DNA of 64,000 bases, from the NCBI RefSeq assembly GCF_000715075.1, contig NC_134084.1, positions 3,846,501 to 3,910,500 of the forward strand, read 5' to 3'. The position numbers and the translations under genes are program-made. The DNA is from Nicotiana tabacum. Its lineage: Eukaryota > Streptophyta > Magnoliopsida > Solanales > Solanaceae. The notes below the pieces were generated by a model. That model was not told the origin of the DNA and did not search any database. It saw nothing but the letters and a program-made list of their open reading frames with translations. Positions 35,111-46,468 of the stretch are shown here, piece after piece; within the stretch, counting starts at the first letter, position 1; every line of letters starts with the position of its first letter.

Positions 35111-36190
35111 CTAACTACGCGAATACACCAGAATATCATCAATGAAGACTATGACAAATGAATCGAGATAAGGCTGGAACACGTTGTTCATCAAATGCAT
35201 GAACGTTGCTGGTGCATTGGTCAGTCCAAAAGACATCACCAAGAACTCATAATGACTATATCGGGTCCTGAAAGCCGTCTTAAGACTATCCGAGTCCCTG
35301 ATCTTCAACTGGTGATAACCTGAACGGATATCAATCTTGGAGAACACCCTCGCTCCCTGAAGCCGGTCAAATAAATCATCAATGCGAGGTAAAGGATATG
35401 TGTTCTTAATTGTTACCTTGTTCAATTGCCTATAATCAATGCACATTCTCATTGTGTCATCTTTCTTCTTCACAAACAGAACCGACGCACCCCAAGGTGA
35501 CACACTAGACTGAATGAACCCTTTATTGAGGAGTTCCTGAAACTGTTCTTTTAATTCCTTCAACTCCGCTGGTGCCATACGATACGACGGAATAGAAATG
35601 GGCTGAGTGCCCGACACCAGGTCAATACAAAAATCAATATCCATGTCTGGTGGCATGCCCGGCAGGTCTGCAGGAATCACATTGGGAAAATCCCTCACAA
35701 TTGGAACAGAATCAATACTGGGAGCCTCAGCTACGACATCCCTCACAAATGCTAGATATGAAAGGAAACTTTTCCCTACCATACGTTGGGCCTTCAAGAA
35801 AGAGATCACCCTACTAGGAACATAATCAGTCACACCACGCCACTCGATCCGTGGCACCCCCGGCATAGCCAATGTGACTGTCTTAGCATGACAGTCCAGA
35901 ATAGCACGCCACGGAGATAACCAATCCATGCCCAAAATGACATCAAAATCCACTATGTTCAATAGCAATAGATCCACTCGGGTCTCCAGAACCCCAATAG
36001 TCACCACACACGACCGGTAAACATGGTCTACAATAACAGTATCGCCCACCGGGATAGATACATGAACAGGTAAAGCAAGAAACTCACGGGGCGTACCCAA
36101 ATAACAAGCAAAGTATGATGACACATAAGAAAAGGTGGAACTGGGATCAAATAATATGGAGGCATCTCTGTGGCAAACTGAAACAATACC
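35111..36190 (-). pseudogene. Tekay protease and reverse transcriptase core
   Basis: The frame comes in from upstream with [12 protein letters not shown], the protease active-site region (DPSST where D(S/P)GST is usual), and [16 protein letters not shown] motifs follow in the same frame: [55 protein letters not shown] (catalytic Asp), [15 protein letters not shown] and [12 protein letters not shown] (catalytic Asp pair). The RT core is uninterrupted for 337 codons, and the break comes at a TAG at 35111-35113. Confidence 0.9.
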
Positions 36191-36244
36191 TGTAATAACA
36201 GCATCTGAAGCAATAACATTGAGTCTGCTTGGGAGTGCATAAAA

Positions 36245-37726
36245 ACGGGCCTAACCGCCCCCTGATCGACCTCCACCTCTGGGGTGACCCCTGGCTGACT
36301 GACCTCCACCCCTAGCTAGTTGAGCGGGTGGTGATGAAGAGACTGGCGCTAAGGCCGATGACTGGCCCCTCTGCTGGGACGAACTAGCAGCCCGACGAGG
36401 CCACTGCCTCCACATTTGGCCCATCTTACCCCACTCATAACAATTCCCAGGTGTTGGAGAAGGGGGCTGAAGGGAACCCCTCGCTTCGGAGTGACTAGCA
36501 GATGCACTCGGCATAGAAGAGCCCTGAATTGATGGAGTACGGGATGAACTCTGAGCTGTAAGGGCACTAAGTGATGACTGGTCCTATTGAGAACCATAAT
36601 AACCATGACTCGAAGATGCCCCACGATAACCTGGGCGAGCTGGCTGAGCAGGCATGCATAAACGGCCTCTGTTGTACTGAAACTTGCCCCTCGAAGGAGC
36701 GCCACTATAGCTGCCAGATCCTCGAGGCCTCTTGGCCTTCCTCTCCTCTTGCTCCTAACGGCAAACAGACTCAATCTCACGGGCAATATCCACAACCTCC
36801 TCGAAAGTAGCACCAGTCACCCTCTCCCTGTTCATGAGAATACGGAGCTGATAAGTAAGACTATCAACAAATCTCCTGATCCTCGCTCTATCTGTCGGGA
36901 CCAACCAGATGGCATGACGAGACAACTCAAAGAACCTCAACTCATATTGCGACACGTTCATCTCCCCCTGTCGCAACCACTCAAACTGCCTACGCAGCTC
37001 CTCTTTGCGGGACTGTGGCACATACTTCTCCAGGAAGAGAACGGAGAACTGCTGCCAGGAAAGGGGTGTTGCACCAACAGGCCTACGCCTCTCAAAATCC
37101 TCCCACCAGGTGAAAGCAGGTCCTGAAAACTGATAGGTGGTAAAAGTGACCTCGTTGGTCTCTATAATATCGGTAGTACGAAGCATCCTCTAATACTTAT
37201 CCAAAAAGCCATGGGTATCCTCGCCCTCTGCACCACTGAAGGTCGGAGGCTGCAATTTGCCAAATCTCTCCAACCTACGTTGCTCATCCTCCGGCATGAC
37301 AAGAACCACATAGTCACGAGCAACTGCAACCGGCTGGGCTGGATGTGCCCCTGGCATTTGAAGTCCTCGCACTACCTGCCCAGGTGTGCGGGCGGCGGGG
37401 GTCTGATTGCCTCCCACGGCTTGTGAAGTAGTTGCGGCTATAGCGGTTGAAACCGCCTGAGCCAGGCCAGTGCAAACTGATAAGATCTGTGCCAAGGCCT
37501 CCTGAAGACTCGGAATCACAATGGGCATAGTTGGTGCCTGAACTGGTGCTGCTAGAGCATTCATAGCTAGAGCCTGATTCGGAACTGGGGCAGCTGGTGG
37601 ATCAACAGGTGCTGCCCTCGCTACTCTGCCTCTGCCACGACCACGATCGCGTCCTCGGTCTCTAGTGGCCACAGCTGGTGGTACTGGGGTCCGTCCACCC
37701 CGAGCAGTAGCGTGTGTCCTCACCAT
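36245..37726 (-). pseudogene. Tekay gag
   Basis: The start is the ATG at 37726 (MVRTHATARGGRTPVPP). The N-terminus is Arg/Gly/Ala/Pro-rich. The capsid part has FGKLQPPTFSGAEGED, a stop at 37190-37192, then AFTWWEDFERRR, WQQFSVLFLEKYVPQS and MNVSQYELRFFEL (retrotrans_gag). Near 36430 the zinc knuckle reads CYEWGKMGQMWRQWP where Cx2Cx4Hx4C is expected, so two cysteines and the histidine are lost. Several frameshifts and stops follow between 36770 and 36250. It encodes the particle protein of the element. Confidence 0.88.
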
Positions 37727-37911
37727 CTGTGAGGGAATAGAATAACAGAAGTTTAGTACTCAAATCAACAAGTTCGCACAACAAGAATTTCAAGAATATG
37801 AAGTTTTTCCTAAAGGTTCTGCAGCCTCTCGAGGATAAATACAGACGTCTCTGTACCGATCCGCAAGGCTCTCTAAACCTGCTCATGACTCGTGAGACCT
37901 ATGTAACCTAG

Positions 37912-37923
37912 GCTCTGATACCA
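37912..37923 (-). promoter_or_regulatory. Primer binding site (initiator tRNA-Met)
   Basis: On the minus strand TGGTATCAGAGC lies two bases inside the 5' LTR. It is the standard plant iMet primer binding site. Confidence 0.92.
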
Positions 37924-37926
37924 ACT

Positions 37927-40777
37927 TTTCACGACCCTAAACCCAAATCGGTCGTGATGGCGCCTCTCGTGAAGACAAGACCAGCCAATTAAACCCAATT
38001 TACCTTTAAACAGTTAAATAACAAAAAAGTAGTCTAAAACATGATATAGCAATACTAAGTAGCGAATAATGCCAATACAGTGCAGAAGTACAACCCAACA
38101 CAACCCTAACCGGGGTGTCACTAGTCATGAGCATCTATAAGTCAAAATACAATTCTGCTAAATCCATAACTAAAACAACTGTCTGAAGGGAAATAGAAGC
38201 GATAAAGGAGTAGAGACACGGGGATGCGGATGCCAACAGCTACCTCGTAATCTCCGAAAACCCGCCTGAAGCTGGAGATATCAGCACTCAGGAGCGGTGC
38301 CAGATACGCCTGAATCTGCACACAGGGTGCAGGGAGTAAAATAAGTACTCCAACTCAGTGAGTAACAAATGTAAATAAAGACTAAAAGTAAGAAAACATG
38401 TGAGGCACAAGGCATTCTATAATGAAGCAGTAAAACCAGTGAAAAGCAGTAAGACAGTGAAAAGTCAAGTAAAATCCTCTTTCAACCAGTAAACAAGTAA
38501 TTGATAGGTAATTAAGGTAAAATAAACAAATAGAAGTTTGCCCCTCGGGCACAGTATCAATAAATCCGCCCCCCAGGCAACATCTTAGAACAGTACTAGC
38601 CCCTCGGGAAATCACATAGAACAATACCAGCCCCTCGGGTTCAATCTCACTTCACAATGGATACCCGCACTCACTGGGGGTGTGCAGACTCCTAGAGGGT
38701 CCCCTTATGGCCCAAGCACAATAACAAGTCATCTCGTGGCATCAAATCTAGGCCCTCGACCTCATATCAATCAAGCCACCTCGTGGCGTATATAAATATC
38801 TCAGGCCCTCGGCATCAAATTGGTATCAGTGTTTCCTCACAATATAGGCCATCGGCCTTACTTAGTCCAAAAATCATCACAAGCCCCTCGGGAAATTGTA
38901 AAATAGTATTTCTTAGCCCAAAACATCACTTAAAATATCATTTAAGTCTCAAAACTAAGTAAAAATGGTTGAGTAGTAAAACAATAGAAAATAACATGAC
39001 TGAGTTCAAGTAATAAGTCAAAATAATGAGGAAATAGTAATAAAAATCCACGAAGGGTTCAAATAGTCGGCACAAAACCCAAATATGGCAATCAGCCCAA
39101 ATCATGATGATAGCAAATAAGTTTCAGTCAAATACGCGATAAAATCATCAACCGGAACGGACTAAGTCACAATCCCCAATAGTGCATGACCCCCACGCCC
39201 GCTATCAAGCGTGTGTCTCACCTCAATATAGCACTATGTGTGCAATCCGGGGTTTCAAACCCTCATAGCATCATTTACAGTCATTACTCACCTCGAACCG
39301 GCTAAACCTCTAGCTCGTGATGCCTTTGCCCCTCGAATCGGCTTCCGAGCGCTCAGAACGAGGACTTCAAAATATGCTAAGGGAATAAAGCCCAAGCGAA
39401 AATAATCAATAAAGGGCACAAATCCCGAAATTAGCAAAACCCGAGCCCCGGGACCGCTTCTCGAAATTCAGAAATTTTTACATCATTAGATTCCTTATAT
39501 CCCCACGCGTTCATACATATCAAAAGTTCTCAAGTCCGACCCCAAATGGTCCTCCAAATCCCCAATCAAAAGTCTGATTTCTCAAGCCCTAGTTCTTCAA
39601 TTTTAGGCTTAGCTTTCATAATTTTCTAGGTGGAATTCACATAATAATCGAGTTTTTAGTCCAAGAATCTTACCTTCTAACAGCTCTCCTTGAATCCCTC
39701 TTCAATTTCCTTCAAAAATCTCCAAAAACGAGCAGCTACGGGTGAAATAAGCCCCAAAATCGCGAACAAGACGACTTAAAAACATTCTGCCCATGCCTAT
39801 ATTTCCTTCTTCACGAACGCGGTCAAACCCACGTGGTCGTGAAGCACAAACTCGCGTTGACCAACTTTTCCTCTATGTGAACGCATAATGACCATCATGA
39901 ATGCGATGCTTCATCCACCTTAACTTTCACGAACGCGCTCACTCATCCGCGAACGCAATGAACACAGGACCTCGAACCCATCTGACCCAATTTCCTCTAC
40001 GCGATCGCGAAGACCTTCTCGCGAACGCGATGCACCACTTGCCAGCCCTCCGTGAACGCGAAGCCCTTCTCGTGAATGCGAAGGCTTAGTTCTTGCCTTC
40101 CTCAACTGTCACTTCGCGAACGCGAGGCTCCACTTGCGAACGTGAAGGGTAAAATCCCTGCAACAGCTGAACAGCATTTTCTGCAATCTTTTCCAACTTC
40201 AAATGATCTGATTGACCACCCGAAACTCACGTGAGGCCCCAGGACCTCAACCAAAGGCACCAACACATCCTAAAACCTCATTAAAACTTGTTCCAATTAT
40301 CAAAACACCTTAAACAACATCAAATCATCCAAAACACATCGGATTCAAGCCTAAGTTTCTAAAATCTTCCGAAATACGCTTTTGATCAAAAACCCAACCA
40401 AACCACGTCCGAATGACCTGAAATTTTACACACACATCCCAAATGACACAACAAAACTACTGCAACTCTCGGAATTCCATTCCGACCCCTATATCAAAAT
40501 CTCGCCTATCAACCAAAAATGGCCAAAATATCAACTTCGCCAATTCAAGCATAATTCTACTCCGGACCTCCAAAACCCATTCCGATCACACTCCTAAGTC
40601 ATAAATCACCTCTCGAAGCTAACCGAACCATCAGAACTCACATCCGAGCCCTCTAACACATAAGTCAACATCTGGTTGACTTTTTCAACTTAAACTCACT
40701 CTAAAGAGACTAAGTGTCTCAAACCATGCCAAATCCTTTCCGAACTCGATCCGACCAACCCGATACCACATAACATG
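37927..40777 (-). repeat. 5' LTR of the Tekay element
   Basis: The repeat of 2,851 bp is the partner of 29871-32739. Its terminal bases differ slightly from the other copy (CGTGAAA against CGTGACA at the inner end, CATGTTATG against TGTGCTATG at the outer end). The CGCGAACGCGA field is at 39810-40150. Confidence 0.92.
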
Positions 40778-40782
40778 GATAA

Positions 40783-41898
40783 TTAAAGCATAGAAAAGCA
40801 GAAATAAGAAAAACGGAGCGGCACAGATAAGCACCTTTATAATTGTACCCACCATAAACTTACTCTAGATTTTGAATATGTTGGAAGTTTATGTAAAATA
40901 TAGAGTATTCCATCCAATAACATTTAAAACGTAGTAGAAAAAAAAGATGCACCTTGCATTAGGCTCTTATAACATCAAGCTTATGGGATAATTAACAAAA
41001 TAAATAATTAAACTAATTAACACCTGAAAAGAGAAGCAAGTTCGAGACACGGCTGGCAAGATAGTGAAGACCAAGTGAAGCAACTGATTTAGTGAAGGGC
41101 ATGACAATCAAAACAAACTAAAACCGACATACACATAGAAAAAAGTATTAAGAGAAAGCAGTGGATTAAAAAAAATCAAAAGAGGGAACTAACATTACCT
41201 AGGAAAGAAGAAGCAAGTAGTTGTCTTTCCTTGGTCTTCTATGAAGCATATAGACACCATAACCCTTTATCTAGCTAGTTGTGGGACGGGGATATAAGTA
41301 TTTTAATCTATACTAGTATCTAAGAACGTGTGTTGCACATTAATAACGATACGTGATGCTTTAAACATTTATTTATATGAAAAAATAATAAAATTTAAGT
41401 AATAAGAGTAATTTTATGTATAATAATACAACAATCATCTAAACGCCAAAAAATATTATTACATTAACATAATACATGAATTTAAAATAAAAGGAAAGCA
41501 TCAAAACTTACACAAATGATCAATTTTGTCATGGTAGATAATTATTATTATTATAGTTTAAAAGTATTTAATGTAATGGTATCTTAACGAACACTTCTTT
41601 GTGAATAATATTTTTTTTGTGTTTATGTTTCCTCCTAATGCTTTGGTTGCTCTGCCTAAACCGAAACTCTTGATAACCTTCTTGAAATTGCAACATACTG
41701 TTGTTCGTGCAAGAAAATATATTGCGGTAAATATTGTCCAATATTTAGGATGTTTGTCCTTATATATTTATTATATTTGCAAAACATAAACATACTAAAA
41801 ATTATTTTCACATAAATTTAAAAGGATATTCCTTAGTTTCGGAAGACGAAAGTTGAATTCGGGATAAAATTATACTTGGAAGCACATTGACCAGTATC
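40783..41898. other. AT-rich spacer, possible Helitron 5' end
   Basis: No gene is recognised. At 41307, after an A, TCTATACTAGTATCTAAG followed by AACGTGTGTTGCAC resembles the 5' terminus of plant Helitrons. No matching 3' hairpin with CTRR was identified. Confidence 0.35.
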
Positions 41899-41908
41899 AT
41901 AATTTTTG

Positions 41909-42102
41909 GAGTCCGAAACCCTTTTAATCATTTTTTGGACAAAAAACACTTTTGTACTACTTTAAAAAAAGTTACATAAATGAGTAAAACACTATATTAT
42001 ACTACGAATTACTTTAATAGAAATTTTGCCATTAAAGTAATTCGCAGTATAGTACTGCGTTTTACTTATTTTTTTTTTTTTGTAATTCGCAGTACTATAC
42101 TG
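41909..42102 (+). repeat. MULE left terminal inverted repeat
   Basis: It pairs with 50180-50374 read on the other strand with few differences. It contains self-complementary stretches (AGTAATTCGCAGTA..TACTGCG), so each TIR can also fold on itself. Confidence 0.9.
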
Positions 42103-42287
42103 CGTTTTACTAAGATACATTTGTAAAACGCAGTATAATAATGCGTTTTACATTAAGTAATTGCGTTGTACTCTGGTTTTTGCCCCCACCAATAATGAAC
42201 TGACATAACAATAATTCAATACATAAAACGTAGTATTGTACTGCGTTTTACATAGAAAAATTCTACACCCCAACGTCGGACTTGCCT

Positions 42288-42296
42288 TATTTAAAG
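42288..42296 (+). promoter_or_regulatory. TATA-box-like element of the transposase gene
   Basis: TATTTAAAG lies about 95 bp before the ATG at 42386, downstream of the TIR. The interval is a pyrimidine-rich leader. The spacing and context fit a plant core promoter. Confidence 0.5.
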
Positions 42297-42385
42297 GCGT
42301 TTCAATTTTATAAAAATTCATTCAATACTTTATTTCAAACTTACGTTCATACTTCTCTCTTCTTCTTATCAATTATTTTTTTACA

Positions 42386-45047
42386 ATGTCTGAAGTGGCA
42401 AAAATAAGGGTTTCACTATATTGGGGGGGTGAGGTTGTGTTGGAGAATAACTCTGTGAGGTATAGCTCACCTCCACAATGTCATGTTAAATTGCCGCTTA
42501 CTATGGAGTACGATAAATTGGTATCGTTGTTACGTAAAAAATGAATGAGAGGAGGCGTTCGGTTAACCTTAAAATAACCGGTAGATTTCCGTATTCAGTG
42601 ACTCCGCAGGGGTTTGCTTATTATTCTGAGTTTAACATCAAGGATGATGAAACTCTTAGAGATTTTTTGCTGATTCCGGATGAATATAGGGAATTTATTG
42701 TAATAAAATTATTGGAAATGTACGTCAAGGTGGAAGACGTTCCCAATAATGAGGGCGTGCATAGTAGGGATAACCCCCAGTCATCGGGTGGTTATTCTGG
42801 AGCAGTTTTTGCCGGACAGATTGGTGATGAAAGAGCTTGCCTTGATTTAAACTTGTCACCACCGGCGAATGAGCAGCCACAAAATAATTTTTCGACTTTA
42901 GATAATCAACAAGACGACTGGTAAACTTCAATTTTACTACGCTTTAGCGATGTTTAATTTATGTTTTAATTGGATTTGTATTAACACTCATATTTTTCAT
43001 AGGGGGTACCGTCCGGATATGAATTTTACAAGTTATGACCCTGCCCCTAGTTGGAATATGCGTAGTTCTGGAGTATTGGACCATGGTGGTCCATCTGGGA
43101 GTCATCACCAACAAGAAAATATCCATCATGAAACGTCAAGACAATACGACTTGTAAGTAAAGTGATATAGCTATATCTAAAGTATTTATCTAGTTGGGTA
43201 ACTTATCATTTTGTTCTTTATGTGCAGTGAAAACGAGCTTCTTGAAGCTCCTGACCTCACACAGTTGCCCATAGACGTATTTACTCGTGATTTGGCAGAT
43301 GCGCAGAGTCAGGAAGATGATAGTGATTATGACAACAATGCGGATGAGTTTGGGGATGACACACCCTTCCATGATAAGGGTGATGATGAGGAGGAAGTGA
43401 ATGTTGAACCTGAGTTGACGAGGGAGCATGTTCCTCCACCTCCAGCTAGACCAAGAGTGTACGAGTCCCACGTGCCATTTCATGAACGGAATATTCCCTA
43501 CCTTGATAATTTGCCAGGCATGCCGAACGTGGATGCCCTCACAAGAGATGATGATGAATTTCGGTCAGTGATGTGGGATGAGTCTAGACCAGTTGTTCTG
43601 ACAAAGGGCATGTATTTCCCCGATAAAGCTCGCCTAATTAGGGCTGTAAAAATCTACAGTAAGAGAGTGTCGTGAGATGACGGTAAGTGAGTCAACTACG
43701 GAGAAATACAAGGTTGTATGTCGTAGAGACTTTATAGGTTGTCACTGGATGTTGCGTGCCACCAAGAAGAAATCGGGTTTGTGAAAAGTGGGTAAATTTA
43801 TTAGTGAGCACAGATGTGAAATGGACACATACAATAAGAATCACTTCAACTTGGATGTGGACTTGATTTCTCTTGTCTTGATTCCATATTTGGAGGTGTC
43901 CATTAGGTTCAAGATTAAAGAGTGTATTACAGCCGTCCACCAGGAGTATGGTTGTACTATAACCAAAAGAAAGGCATATCTCGGTCGCAAACGTGCCTTT
44001 GAACTTATTTATGGCGACTGGGATAAGTCTTTTTCAAATCTGCCCAGGTACATGGCCGCACTGCAACACTTTAACCCCGGGACTGTTGTTGAATGGAGGC
44101 ATGAGCGGAGTCCGGACAGACCCGAATATATTTTCAACTATGTGTTCTGGTCATTTAAACCAGCAATTGATGGTTTTGTGCATTGTCGTCCTGTTATTTC
44201 CATAGACGGTACTCATGTCTATGGAAAGTATGATATTAAGCTTTTGATTGCAGTTGCAGTAGATGCCAACGGGCAAATATTTCCACTAGCTTTTGCCATA
44301 TGTGCCAACGAAAGTGAAGATACATGGACGATTTTTTTGAACCTCTTGAAGCAGCACGTTGTCAAACAACGTTCAGGTATTTGTCTAATATCTGATCGGC
44401 ATGGTGGTATTTTAAGTTCTGTACGTCACTTGCCTGAATGGCAGGAACCATATGCATACCACCGTTACTGTGTGCGTCACCTGAAGGCCAATTTCCAGAA
44501 GAAATATCCTGACAAGGCATTGTATGACTTAATGTGGCCGGCTGCAACTGAGCACCAGCAGTGCAAATTCACGAGGCGCATGGAAGCGATCCGGCAGTTA
44601 GAACCACGAGCCTATACTTGGTTGATGGGGCATGAGCTTCACATGTGGACATTGCATGCTGATGGCGGCAGACGATGGGGAGCCCTCACTACAAACGTGT
44701 CGGAGTCATAGTCCTTGTTACATACCATCTTAAAAGGTTCCGGCGGCCAATAATGCTCAGCACCTAATGGCTGCAACTTCCCACTATACGTGTCTATGTA
44801 TGCAGCAACACTGTATTGCATATCAATATAGTTTGTTGCCCCGCATTATTGGCTGCAAGTGCAAAAGAAAACGCGTATACGAAACCAAATGGATGTTGGT
44901 GACACCATTTATGCGCGTAAATGTGGCATATGCTCGCAAACAGGACACGATCGTCGTAAATGTCCTTCAGGTGGTGTGCGTGGCGGTGGTAATCCGGCTC
45001 CTGGTGCAAGTTCGTCGAATGTACCCAACTATCAAGGATACCCCTAG
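42386..45047 (+). pseudogene. MURA-type MULE transposase, multi-exon, rearranged
   Basis: The start is the ATG at 42386 (MSEVAKIRVSLYWGGEVVLE). A frameshift in an A-run at 42535-42541 leads to the frame ending at 42924. Introns follow: GTAAAC to CATAG (~42924-43000) and GTAAGT to TGTGCAG (~43153-43228). Exon 3 has acidic repeats, then MYFPDKARLIRAVKIYSKR (MuDR domain), a frameshift at ~43672 and a Trp-to-stop TGA at 43782. 43788-44711 carries the MULE transposase core: SIDGTHVYGKYD (Asp), LISDRHGG (Asp), YCVRHLKANF. The core ends at TAG 44709-44711. A segment to about 44845 is inverted (see separate entry), and the plus frame resumes with QKKTRIRN and the CCHC knuckle CGICSQTGHDRRKC, ending at 45047. 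The enzyme would cut and join the TIR ends. Confidence 0.88.
44708..44845 (-). other. Inverted segment of the transposase gene
   Basis: Read on the minus strand this stretch encodes YIDMQYSVAAYIDTYSGKL, QPLGAEHYWPPEPFK and MVCNKDY, which is the C-terminal part expected between the transposase core and the QKKTRIRN/zinc-knuckle part. Both flanks encode the transposase on the plus strand. The region between the core and this part (the rest of the domain after NVSES) is missing, so one inversion and one deletion are needed. Confidence 0.8.
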
Positions 45048-45345
45048 TCTTTTATTTTGGTATTGTTTTTTGTAATACATGTTTTTACTTGTGTATGTTG
45101 CAATATATATCAAATAAAATTATGTTCCACAATTTGAAATGAGTGAAGAAAAAGCTGTTTAATTGTAGGAAATGTAATATGTAAAGCGTGGTTTGATAGT
45201 TTCATATAACAACACAAGCACTTAAACTTAACTTGCACTTCAATTAAAATAAAGCATTACTACAACACAAACACAAACATAATAGGCCAACATAATAAAA
45301 ATACATGAAATATGAAAAATACACTAAACACATACAAGCAAATGT

Positions 45346-45813
45346 TTAGTCCCGGTAGCCATTTATTCTCCGCTCCAACCACTTAAATCGTTCTTCCATT
45401 CGTTCTTTTTCTTCTTCTACCTCTTTCAGTTTCGCCTTCACCTTCGCAAGTTCCCGTTTATATTTTTCTTTTCGTTCCTTTTGTGCTTCTCAATTCCATT
45501 GTGCTTTCCATTTTTCTTCTCCCACCTCCTTCAGTTTCGCCCTCATTTCGACAATAATTCTATCGCTTTCTCTTTGTGTTTCCCGTTGGCATAAACACAT
45601 ATTATGAAGAAACTACAGTTGTTCTCTGTAGCATTCCTGATAACATGGTTCATCAACCTATTCCTGAAAATCACAAATAGGTTCGCCGGGAACCTTGTAT
45701 AACTGGTTCATACAGCACCAATAGCGGCGTCCAACTTCACCATCGTCCCAACAATTTTGCATCGAGCATTATTTTCCATAGTTGCACTTTGGTGCACGAA
45801 GAGGTTGAGCCAT
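45346..45813 (-). pseudogene. GRF-type zinc-finger, coiled-coil protein gene in the MULE
   Basis: From the ATG at 45813 one frame of 155 codons runs to TAA at 45348-45346, broken by four stops. The N-terminal part reads MAQPLRAPKCNYGK*CSMQN, then CWDDGEVGRRYWCCM, GEPICDFQE*VDEPCYQ. Spaced Cys residues, GRRYW and the C-x-FQEW pattern are those of the GRF zinc finger. The C-terminal half is a charged coiled-coil (RAKLKEVGEEKWKAQW, KYKRELAKVKAKLKEVEEEK, ERMEERFKWLERR). Most of the stops (TAA, TAG, TAG, TGA) are explained by single C-to-T or G-to-A changes of Gln, Trp or Arg codons. The frame, length and heptads would not survive by chance. The gene is convergent to the transposase. Its role in the element is unknown. 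GRF proteins in general bind nucleic acid. Confidence 0.72.
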
Positions 45814-45930
45814 TTGATGAAATATTTGCTTTTAGTAAAAAAAAAACCTTACTTTTAATGAAATATTTGTTTTTACTAATTTTTGAGCACACAAAATAAC
45901 TATAATGATGCCGTTATTTATAGGCAAGAC

Positions 45931-46320
45931 AAAATACATAAAGCGTAGTATAGTACTACGTTTTATGCAGTTGTCTTGTCGTTCTGAAAAAGATGAAAAC
46001 CATGTGAAAAAGCTGGCTTATTGCAGAAAAATTTAACACATAAAGCGTAGTATAGTACTACGTTTTATGGAGTTGTCTTGTCGTTCTGAAAAAGATGAAA
46101 ACCATGTGAAAAAAGCTGGTTTATTGCAGAAAAATTTAACACATAAAGCGTAGTATAGTACTACGTTTTATGGAGTTGTCTTGTCATTTTGAAAAAGATG
46201 AAAACCATGTGAAAAAAGCTGGTTTTAGTTATCCTTTGTGCAGTGATGGTTTTAGTTCTATTGTTTGTTTTTCTGTGTACTGTTATCCTTTGTGCAGTGA
46301 TGGTTTTAGTTCTAGTATAG
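45931..46320. repeat. 102-bp tandem repeat with palindromic cores, and a second short repeat
   Basis: Units start near 45931, 46033 and 46136, each with the palindrome AAAGCGTAGTATAGTACTAC and TTTTATGGAGTTGTCTTGTC. Immediately after, TTATCCTTTGTGCAGTGATG occurs twice (46218 and 46282). The block lies just upstream of the GRF gene and just past the 3' end of the PMD gene. Confidence 0.88.
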
Positions 46321-46468
46321 TACTACGTTTTGCAATGTTTGTATTTCTTGTGTACTGTTTAAGTAAAACTGATGTTCAAATGCAATTAAAATATAAATAT
46401 TGTTAAAAGATAATTGTTATCATTATATACATAATGCACTATTTACACAAACTAAAAACCTAAGTAAA

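Larger units (their letters stand above)
29871..40777 (-). mobile_element. Tekay-type Ty3/gypsy chromovirus, complete but decayed
   Basis: Two long direct repeats (29871-32739 and 37927-40777) flank a minus-strand gag-pol. The 5-bp direct repeat GATAA is found on both outer sides (29866-29870 and 40778-40782). The primer binding site on the minus strand is TGGTATCAGAGC, complementary to initiator tRNA-Met, and a polypurine tract lies next to the 3' LTR. The order gag, protease, RT, RNase H, integrase and chromodomain and the integrase type point to the Tekay/Del lineage. The LTRs differ at many positions (around 5-9% in the parts compared), so the insertion is old. Confidence 0.95.

Noticed and set aside
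44639..44708. Minus-strand continuation of the inverted transposase segment below 44708
   Set aside because: Here the plus strand encodes the transposase core (GGRRWGALTTNVSES), so the minus-strand frame is only antisense; the inversion border must lie near 44708.
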